34,708 nucleotides of DNA from contig JAEIOG010000051.1 of the NCBI GenBank assembly GCA_016342495.1, positions 1 to 34,708 of the forward strand. The letters are read 5' to 3'. Position numbers and translations under genes: made by a program. A model generated the notes under the pieces. It saw only the letters and a list, made by a program, of their open reading frames with translations, ran no database searches and was not told the origin of the DNA. Within the stretch, counting starts at the first letter, position 1, and each line of letters begins with the position of its first letter. This stretch comes from Phycisphaerae bacterium. GTDB taxonomy: Bacteria; Planctomycetota; Phycisphaerae; Sedimentisphaerales; SM23-30. Below, in pieces: positions 25,412 through 34,708 of this stretch.

Positions 25412-26535
25412 GCCAAAGAAGTAATAGCTGGCGAGACAACTAAGGCGGTCTTGAATATTTGATAAAATCAACGTTACGGACCGATTATTGGTTTGAAAAC
25501 GGCGATTTCAAAAATAACAAGGTATCTCACAAGCAGCTAATCAGTAAACCAGCCAGCTTGAAGCTTACGATACATATCCCAATGATGGAGACAGGTGGAA
25601 TTGTTCCAGTTACTGCTGGAGCCTGAGTGGCGTCCTTGAAACGGTTTAGATAGTGTCGTTTTTTTATTTAGTATGAGGGTATGTTTACGTCCAGGCGATA
25701 GCGTTTGTGGTTATAAGTTTGCCTAGTAGTTGGATTGGTTTTGGGACGGTTATGGAGACAAGGGGTGCCTTGTTTCTACTGGAATGAAAGCTTGTACTAG
25801 ATATCGCAGTCATACTGATTGAGCAGAGTTTAGCCACTATCAGTTTTTATTTATCCCTTCAAAACAATGATTCTCTGGGATATTCTCTGGACATTGGCAA
25901 CAGAGATGTCGGCAAGTAAGGTTAAGCTTGTAATTTTTTTTGGTATATACTGATAATCAGAAAAAAACAGAGAAATTAAATCAGGCAAGCAATACTATTA
26001 TAAGTTCATTACTTACAAGCACTTATAACAATCTCTAAGTCAGGGCCGATAACTTATAACAAGCTAAAACAATTATATCAAGGTTTGACAGCGAGAAGTT
26101 GCAACAGAATAAAATTTTTTGTTTGCAACAATAAGGGAATTTACATAAACTGTGTTCGATAAACAGGTTGATGACACAACCACTAATATCCATGAAACGG
26201 ATATGGTTTTTTCTATTTTTAAAAGAGACAGGAAAGATCAGATGTGACCACAAATACCTGCGTCCCTGGCTAACCATCAGGAGTTCCCGCAAAATTAAGT
26301 CATCAAAGAAAGTAAGGTTTTTGTAACGTTATATCCAAAGGGTATGAGTTTTTCTGACAAGATAAGTTAAAGTCTTATTTTGCAACACCTTATGTGAGAT
26401 GTTACTAGAGAAAAGCTCGACTGTATGCATAATAAATAACGGATAGAACCTCCCGCCGGTAAAAGAAGGCCTTCCTCCCTTGCGATGGGGAAAAAAACCA
26501 GCGGGATAGTCCAACCTTGTAGAAGGAGTATTGCC
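25412..26535. other. Long intergenic with secretin remnant and structured leader
   Basis: About 1.1 kb with no intact gene. Holds the secretin-like remnant at 25444-25626, a hairpin agacaagg/ccttgttt at 25756-25775, a weak stem followed by T6 at 26186-26212, and a possible structured leader at 26449-26516 where cccgccggt and accagcggg can pair around a gaaggccttc palindrome. The secretin ribosome-binding site aaggag is at 26523-26528. An 85-codon minus-strand frame (26035-26292) has no start signal or familiar feature. Confidence 0.5.
25444..25626 (+). pseudogene. Remnant of a secretin-like gene
   Basis: 60 codons open between stops, in a different frame from the gene ending at 25411 and 32 bases after it. 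It reads GGLEYLIKSTLRTDYWFENG then DFKNNKVSHKQL, which aligns with LQDLIMSTIAPETWLYGN and NFGNNRLGQQ of the intact secretin (about residues 750-778) at L, LI, ST, W, N, F, NN and Q. Beyond that the frame (..HIPMMETGGIVPVTAGA) no longer aligns. This looks like what is left of the part lost by the shorter paralogue. Confidence 0.5.

Positions 26536-26538
<3 letters not shown>
26523..26538 (+). promoter_or_regulatory. Ribosome-binding site deciding the secretin TTG start
   Basis: aaggag at 26523-26528 is 7 bases before TTG at 26536-26538. The in-frame ATG at 26485 has no such site, lies inside the possible leader hairpin, and would put 17 extra residues before the signal peptide. Confidence 0.6.
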
Positions 26539-29949
<3,411 letters not shown>

Positions 29950-29972
29950 AGCTTAGTTTACTTAAAATACTC

Positions 29973-30005
29973 ATACCCTGTGTCCTGGACATAGGGTATT
30001 TTTTT
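29973..30005 (+). terminator. Strong intrinsic terminator of the secretin gene
   Basis: 11-bp stem (29973-29983 with 29989-29999, one G-U pair) with a 5-base loop, followed by a run of six T after the stem. It starts 23 bases after the secretin stop. Confidence 0.9.
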
Positions 30006-30139
30006 GCGCAGAAAGTATGGGAAAAGAGAGTAAGAGAGGATCAGAGCAAGAGAGTAAGAATACAGGGGAGTGATATGGCAGCTGGATAGGTTTATTGGTC
30101 GCTGTGGGATTGGAGATAAATGGTTTTACTAAGGAGAAA

Positions 30140-30286
30140 ATGATTCTTGCCGGGGTAAAGATGAGCTGAGCCAGGGAAAAAATGATTCTTGCCGAGGTGG
30201 GAATCATCTTTGCCGAAGCAAGAATGGGCCTTGCCGAGGCGGGAATGAGCCTTGCCGAGTCAAGAATGATTATTGCCGAGGGGGAA
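30140..30286. repeat. 21-bp minisatellite, seven units
   Basis: Seven consecutive 21-bp units (30140, 30161, 30182, 30203, 30224, 30245, 30266) with core ttgccgag, no indel between them. Being a multiple of three, the array gives heptad peptides in plus-strand frame (M-x-[LI]-AE-x-x, broken by one TGA in the second unit) and in a minus-strand frame (IPASAR-like). Units differ by several substitutions, so it is not very recent. Confidence 0.8.
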
Positions 30287-30477
30287 TTGTCCAATACTGG
30301 TCAATTAATCTGCATTTAACCGCTGTAATCGAGGTTTTTCCCGGTTTCAATCAGTTTCTAACCGCTGATTGGCCCAAATCAAGCCAGATCGGTATCAATT
30401 GTTGAGCATCGGCCCCAATCGGTGACTGATATATTGATTCCCAACCCGGTACAATTCTGCTGCTTATGGTCAAAAAA

Positions 30478-31242
30478 CTATATAATCTCAAACATTGCCG
30501 AAACCTGGGATCTGGAACCGACATGGATAGCTAAATCATCACCGAGGATTTCCCGGGCGGTATTAATCGCTAATTCCGGGGTGTTATTGTGCTCGCTGAG
30601 ATGCGATAATACCACGAATTGCAACCGCTGGCCATAGTCTTTGATGACCTGAGAGGCCTGCTGATTGGAAATGTGACCGCCATTGCCGGTGATGCGTTCT
30701 TTCAAAGATGGCGGGTAGCTGCCATCAGCCAGCATGATAGGGTCATAATTACTTTCCAGAAACACCGCATCCAGCTGGGCGATGCCGGGACCCAGTTCAT
30801 CAAAACAATGGCCCAGGTCAGTAAAGATGCCCAGATTTTTATCCTGATAGGAAATAATAAAAGCTACCGAGCCCATGCCATCATGAGGGGTAGCAATGGT
30901 AACGATAGTGGTATCTTTGAATTGCAGAGTCTGGCCCGGATCAAAATAATTGACACTGTTCATCCGGCCCAGCTTTTTCTTACAAATTCGCCAGGAAGCA
31001 GCACTGATATGCATCGGGATCTTAAATACACGATTAAAGACCCCAGCATGGCCCACATGATCCTGATGATGATGACTGATCAGCAAAGCATCGACGGCAT
31101 GAATATCCCGCTGGTGTTCGGCCAGCCGCAGCTTGGCCTGGCGTCCGGAAATACCGGCATCGAAAAGCAGCCTGGTATCAGGGGTTTCAACATAAAAGCA
31201 ATTGCCATTAGAACCGGTTTGCAAAGAGCAGCAATTTATCAT
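30478..31242 (-). CDS. MBL-fold metal-dependent hydrolase, YycJ/WalJ type
   Basis: 254 residues, cytosolic. Metallo-beta-lactamase fold; members of the YycJ/WalJ group are thought to be nucleases or phosphodiesterases linked to DNA repair. The two-metal site is complete: H57-x-H59-x-D61-H62 (SHHHQDH), TPHDG, FTDLGH and the C-terminal VLSHLSEHN. The opening CSLQTGSNGNCFYVE and the GHISNQQA segment are typical of YycJ. No WalK/WalR two-component genes are near, so the name of the group should not be read as a function. Start ATG 31240-31242 has only a weak ribosome-binding site. Same strand as yebC, 159 bases downstream of it. Confidence 0.85.
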   Translation of the reverse strand: MINCCSLQTGSNGNCFYVETPDTRLLFDAGISGRQAKLRLAEHQRDIHAVDALLISHHHQDHVGHAGVFNRVFKIPMHISAASWRICKKKLGRMNSVNYFDPGQTLQFKDTTIVTIATPHDGMGSVAFIISYQDKNLGIFTDLGHCFDELGPGIAQLDAVFLESNYDPIMLADGSYPPSLKERITGNGGHISNQQASQVIKDYGQRLQFVVLSHLSEHNNTPELAINTAREILGDDLAIHVGSRSQVSAMFEII

Positions 31243-31401
31243 TAGAATCCAGTGTTGTTATTTTCCGGTGAGCCAGAAAAGCATAGCGGTTATATACCCT
31301 AAGGGTATGATTATCGTGGGCAGAGCCCTTCTCCGGGTCCTGCATTACCATGAATTAATTATGGGCAAGCCAAAATAGCTAGCCCCAAGGTTGTCAGAGT
31401 A

Positions 31402-32154
31402 TTATTCCTGGCTGATTTTATCCATAATTTCATCGGAAATATCAAAATTAGCCGAGACATTCTGAACATCTTCATGGTCATCAAGTCTTTCCATAAGTTT
31501 CAAAATCTTCCGGGCACCCTTTTCATCTAATTCAACCGTGGTAGAAGGAACCTGGCAAAGCTCAGCAATGGTGATTTTAATTCCCTTTGCTTCCAATGCA
31601 GCTTTGACATCACCGAAAATATCGGGTTCGCAAGTAATTTCATAAATGTCACCGCTGTGCTGGAAATCCTCGGCACCAGCTTCTAAGGCGATTTCCATCA
31701 CGGTATCTTCCTCGGCGGTTGCAGCATCAATAGAAAAAGTTCCTTTTTTGGTGAACATCCACGCCACACAACCGGTCGTGCCTAAGGCACCACCATTAGT
31801 TTCAAAGATTTTACGTAATTCAGGAGCGGTACGATTGCGGTTATCGGTAAGGATTTCGCACATAACCGCTACCCCATTACAGCCATAAGCTTCATAAAGA
31901 ACCTCTTCATAACTAACGCCATCAAGGTTGCCGGTGCCCTTTTTGATAGCTTTATCGATGGTATCTTTGGGCATATTGGCTTCTTTAGCTTTATCAATAG
32001 CATATCGAAGCGATAAATTCTGGCTCGGGTCGCCACCGCCAGATTTAGCGGCTACAATAATTAAACGAGCAACCTTGCTCCAAACTTTACCACGTTTAGC
32101 ATCATTAGCGGCTTTTTTATGTTTGATGCCAGCCCAATGGGAATGTCCAGACAT
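31402..32154 (-). CDS. yebC: YebC/PmpR family protein (TACO1-like)
   Basis: 250 residues, cytosolic. YebC proteins are conserved in nearly all bacteria; described as transcription regulators and, more recently, as ribosome-associated factors helping translation of proline stretches. The N-terminal MSGHSHWAGIKHKKAANDAK and the KRGKVWSKVARLI, NMPKDTIDKAIKKGTG and GGALGTTGCVAWMF segments are family hallmarks; length is standard. The ATG at 32154 is chosen since the family starts MSGHS and ggag lies 9 bases upstream; an in-frame TTG at 32169 overlaps that site. Minus strand, divergent from the LamG gene. Confidence 0.96.
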   Translation of the reverse strand: MSGHSHWAGIKHKKAANDAKRGKVWSKVARLIIVAAKSGGGDPSQNLSLRYAIDKAKEANMPKDTIDKAIKKGTGNLDGVSYEEVLYEAYGCNGVAVMCEILTDNRNRTAPELRKIFETNGGALGTTGCVAWMFTKKGTFSIDAATAEEDTVMEIALEAGAEDFQHSGDIYEITCEPDIFGDVKAALEAKGIKITIAELCQVPSTTVELDEKGARKILKLMERLDDHEDVQNVSANFDISDEIMDKISQE

Positions 32155-32519
32155 TACTTTTATCTCCAAAACAATTATAGTATTTTTTATGCGGATATAG
32201 TTTTCCGAACCGTATCTTATAATATATTTTTGTCAATATGGCAAGAAAATACCCTCACAGAATGTAAATTAAAGATACCCAGTCAATACTGGAACGTCCA
32301 GATGGCTTTTCTATTTTAGCTCTTGCTTTCACAGATACATATTTGCTATAATATTAAAGCAACCCCTGCTGTTTTTCAGTTGTACCTTACAACTAACTTA
32401 ATGCGAGCCTCCGCATTAGCCGAAAAATATATATAGCACTATCCCCCTGAGTGCTAAAAGCAAATATTGGATAAAAGAGACACCAAATTCTCTGCGCCAA
32501 CACAATCAAGGAGTGTGAC
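32155..32519. other. Divergent promoter region, LamG gene and yebC
   Basis: 365 bases with no gene. Contains a plus-strand promoter candidate (32323-32352), a small hairpin agttgt/acaact near 32377-32395 in the leader of the next gene, and aaggag just before its ATG. Confidence 0.55.
32323..32352 (+). promoter_or_regulatory. Sigma-70-like promoter of the LamG/FG-GAP gene
   Basis: TTGCTT at 32323-32328 and a perfect TATAAT at 32347-32352 with 18-base spacing. It would give a leader of about 160 bases before the ATG at 32520. Confidence 0.55.
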
Positions 32520-34664
32520 ATGCCCAAGAAAAGAGCATCGCTATTAACTTTACTATTGATCTTTAGTTTTTCCTCAATTGGACTTTGTGTACCTGTCGGG
32601 ATGGTACATCACTGGAATTTCGATGAAGGGCCAGATTGGCATGATAGTGCGTTTGGGACCCATTATGATGGATTAATTGCAAATGACGGCGTAGGAAACG
32701 CTAATGCCACATTAAATAATATGGATTATAAGGGGTGGAGTTCGGGGCGTCAATTTACTGGACTGACCTTTGATGGCATTGATGATTATCTTTCTTTAGA
32801 TGAAAACCTCGCTGACCCGCTGGGGGCAACAGCAACCGTGGCATTTTGGGTCAAGACCAGTCAGGCAGGTAGTTCCGATAACAATAACTGCCCTGCTATT
32901 ATTGCCGGCGATATTATAAAATGGGGTTCAATTAATGCCAACGGTCAGATTTGCCTGATTATTAATAATCAAAATATCGCAAGTTCCAGTGTTATCAATG
33001 ATAATTACTGGCATTTTATTGTTATTAACCGAAACAATAACGATGGGCAGGTGAAAATTTATGTCGATGGCATTCTTGAAACCACAGCTACAGGGCCTAC
33101 CGGGAACTTTGATGCCGCTATCCAGTCCATCGCTAAAAACCAGAATACTTACTATCAAGGCAAACTTGACCAGATCCATATCTTTAATAATGTTATAGAT
33201 CAGAACATGGTCAATCAGTTAATGGACAACCATGGACCCAAGACCTGGGATACCGAAACCGCTGGTGTTGTCAATTCAACTTTTTCAACCGAAAGCATTT
33301 TCTTTAAGGCTTATGACCCCGAACAAGATGCTCTTGCGGTTGTAAGTTTTACCCAACCAGCCAACGGTTCAGCAAGTTACAACGGTGATGGCACTTTCAA
33401 TTATACGCCAGATACCGACTATGTTGGCACTGATACATTTTCGGCAATTATTGAAGATGGCAAAGGCAATTTCAGTACAGCAACGATTAATTTGCAAATC
33501 ATTATCAACCCGCAAGCGAATGCTTCAAATCGGACAACAACTTTTATCGATTTCCAGGCAATTCAGGCCAGTGGTGCAGACATCAGCCATAGCGGTTTCC
33601 GCGTTCCACGCGCAATAGACTGGGAAGGTGATGGAGACAATGACCTGCTTATCAGTCATGGCGGCTATATCTGGCTATATAAAAATATTGGAACAGGTAC
33701 AAATCCTGATTTTGCCGCAGGTACAAGAATTCAAGCTGATGGACAAAATATATCATCGATCAGTTCGATAGCTGTCTTTGGCGATGCTATTAAAAATATT
33801 GCTGCAGTTGAAAGCGGTACAAATAAAATCCGAATGTATCTTAATACCGCCACTGCTGGCCAGGCGGCATCGTTCAATTATGTCGGTAATATTAAAAAAT
33901 CCAATGGCAACGACCTGGCTTTAGCTGATATTCGTTTCGATATCGGCGACTGGAATAATGATTCCAAGCTGGATATTATCCAGGGCAGTCGTTCTGGTGA
34001 AGTTCGAGTTTATGAAAATCTGGGAAATGACACTTTTGGAGACTATCAGGTCATTGCATCGGGGTCATACAATTTATATTATCGTCTCTTTGACATAAAT
34101 CTCAACGGCACTCTTGATTTAGTTCAGGGCATTAACTGGGGCAGTACAACATACTGGTTTGACCCGGCTTTACATTCTGACCTTGGGCCATCTGGCACAT
34201 TGACTTTTATTAACCCTGACCAGACCACGACGAATGTTCGTGCGGTAACTGATGGTGCTATAGTTGATTTTGCTGATCTCAATGGCGATGAAGTTTTGGA
34301 TACTATTGTTGGAGGCCATGCAGGAACTGGTATATATATCGCCTATGGTAAGGCAACAACGGTAGCAGATTCGATTGCAGAAATGGAAGCAATTTATGAT
34401 GCTCATCCCAATGATCTGGGTGCGGCATTAGAGGCCAATGGCCAGACCCTGCTAAATCAGATTCGAGCAGCCAACAGCAATATTGTTGTTCATCTTGGCG
34501 CTGCGACCCTTCCTGAACGTCAGGAAATGTTTAATTTACTTTCTGCACATGTACAAAAATATTCATTCCTGCAAATGGCCGCCCCTAATACTTCAGGCGA
34601 TACTCAGGTATGGAATGAAGATAAACAAAGAGTAACCGTTCACAGCAATGATTGGTATTGTTGA
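32520..34664 (+). CDS. Secreted LamG / cadherin-like / FG-GAP protein
   Basis: 714 residues. Signal peptide (about 1-23, MPKKRASLLTLLLIFSFSS...). Residues about 28-240 are a LamG/concanavalin-like domain (HHWNFDEG, LTFDGIDDYLSL, VAFWVKTS, VKIYVDGIL), a glycan- or protein-binding jelly-roll. Residues about 245-332 are a cadherin-like Ig domain (ANGSASYNGDGTFNYTPDTD, YVGTDTF). Residues about 350-620 hold FG-GAP/VCBS beta-propeller calcium loops (DWEGDGDNDLLIS, DWNNDSKLDIIQG, DLNGDEVLDTIVGG). The last 90 residues are not recognised. ATG preceded by aaggag. A surface adhesin or substrate-binding protein is likely. No dockerin or anchor at the C-terminus, which ends WYC. Confidence 0.9.
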   Translation: MPKKRASLLTLLLIFSFSSIGLCVPVGMVHHWNFDEGPDWHDSAFGTHYDGLIANDGVGNANATLNNMDYKGWSSGRQFTGLTFDGIDDYLSLDENLADPLGATATVAFWVKTSQAGSSDNNNCPAIIAGDIIKWGSINANGQICLIINNQNIASSSVINDNYWHFIVINRNNNDGQVKIYVDGILETTATGPTGNFDAAIQSIAKNQNTYYQGKLDQIHIFNNVIDQNMVNQLMDNHGPKTWDTETAGVVNSTFSTESIFFKAYDPEQDALAVVSFTQPANGSASYNGDGTFNYTPDTDYVGTDTFSAIIEDGKGNFSTATINLQIIINPQANASNRTTTFIDFQAIQASGADISHSGFRVPRAIDWEGDGDNDLLISHGGYIWLYKNIGTGTNPDFAAGTRIQADGQNISSISSIAVFGDAIKNIAAVESGTNKIRMYLNTATAGQAASFNYVGNIKKSNGNDLALADIRFDIGDWNNDSKLDIIQGSRSGEVRVYENLGNDTFGDYQVIASGSYNLYYRLFDINLNGTLDLVQGINWGSTTYWFDPALHSDLGPSGTLTFINPDQTTTNVRAVTDGAIVDFADLNGDEVLDTIVGGHAGTGIYIAYGKATTVADSIAEMEAIYDAHPNDLGAALEANGQTLLNQIRAANSNIVVHLGAATLPERQEMFNLLSAHVQKYSFLQMAAPNTSGDTQVWNEDKQRVTVHSNDWYC

Positions 34665-34690
34665 TTTGTCCAGTGAGCGTGAAGGGAATC

Positions 34691-34708
34691 ATGGATAAAT
34701 TCAAAAAT
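34691..34708 (+). CDS. Possible start of a further gene, cut by the window end
   Basis: ATG at 34691 opens MDKFKN and runs off the end. It is preceded by gaaggga (34681-34687) at good spacing and starts 26 bases after the previous stop, so the two may be co-transcribed. Only six codons are visible. Confidence 0.4.

Larger units (their letters stand above)
29950..30477. other. Intergenic with terminator and minisatellite
   Basis: 528 bases after the secretin. Holds the terminator at 29973-30005, purine-rich gagagtaag repeats near 30020-30060 and the 21-bp minisatellite at 30140-30286. Then about 190 bases with aaccgctg twice (near 30318 and 30359), and no gene. A 107-codon minus-strand frame covers the minisatellite but has no ribosome-binding site and runs into the terminator. 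Confidence 0.55.

Noticed and set aside
25182-25439. Minus-strand frame rich in Cys, Tyr and His opposite the Gly/Asn-rich tail
   Set aside because: It is the mirror of the low-complexity GGN coding repeats; no start signal and no domain.
26035-26292. 85-codon minus-strand frame before the secretin
   Set aside because: No start signal, no domain, AT-rich and Cys/Phe-rich like random sequence.
29971-30294. 107-codon minus-strand frame with heptad SAR repeats
   Set aside because: No ribosome-binding site, and it ends inside the secretin terminator; better seen as a by-product of the 21-bp array.
30619-31245. 208-codon plus-strand frame
   Set aside because: Runs antisense to the intact MBL-fold hydrolase, has no recognisable domain, and that gene explains the sequence.
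31294-31308. Near-perfect palindrome ataccct-a-agggtat before the MBL gene
   Set aside because: Too short a loop for a terminator and no T-run; noted only as a possible weak binding site.

Overview
The window looks like a piece of chromosome from a Planctomycetota bacterium, most likely of the Phycisphaerae/Sedimentisphaerales type. The evidence is the combination of a type III glutamine synthetase, Tat-exported sulfatases, secreted LRR, GLUG and LamG/FG-GAP proteins (two of them ending in short dockerin-like D-x-[NS]-x-D modules), and a TPR-bearing secretin with Gly/Met-rich tracts. The taxonomic call is inference from gene content; there is no rRNA or tRNA in the window to confirm it.

Layout. 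1-8022 is read mostly on the minus strand: glutamine synthetase III (222-2330), a HEAT-repeat protein (2890-3438), a secreted leucine-rich-repeat protein (3576-4592) and a very large secreted GLUG-repeat protein (5074-8022) carrying an internal tandem duplication of 867 bp. 8283-11122 is plus strand: an RNase D-like exonuclease, a Kdo/WaaP-type small kinase and a small protein resembling orphan immunity proteins. A possible 51-residue membrane microprotein lies on the minus strand at 11165-11320, and a dispersed palindromic repeat sits at 11641-11660. A GH76 lipoprotein (11693-12826, minus) is divergent from a tight plus-strand cluster, 13141-21971: a lipoprotein built of eleven exact 28-residue repeats, a 778-residue secreted protein of unknown function, two Tat/lipoprotein sulfatases, and two membrane proteins of unknown function. 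Intergenic gaps are only about 15-40 bases, so this is probably one operon, and with GH76 next door it looks like a locus for handling a sulfated glycan.

21980-24002 (minus) holds housekeeping genes, a dNTP triphosphohydrolase (dgt-like) and tsaB. 24380-29949 (plus) holds a pair of related genes: a secretin (26536-29949) with TPRs, an N-domain, Gly/Met-rich low-complexity tracts and a full C-terminal secretin domain, and upstream of it a shortened paralogue (24380-25411) that keeps the N-terminal regions but lacks the secretin domain. An out-of-frame remnant of the missing part (25444-25626) follows it. Downstream of a strong terminator comes a 21-bp minisatellite, then an MBL-fold hydrolase of the YycJ type and yebC (minus). 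The window ends with a secreted LamG/cadherin-like/FG-GAP protein and the possible first codons of another gene.

I found no CRISPR array, tRNA, rRNA, transposase or integrase. The most unusual items are the 28-residue solenoid and its operon, the decayed secretin paralogue, the GLUG duplication, the minisatellite and several perfect palindromes in intergenic regions.
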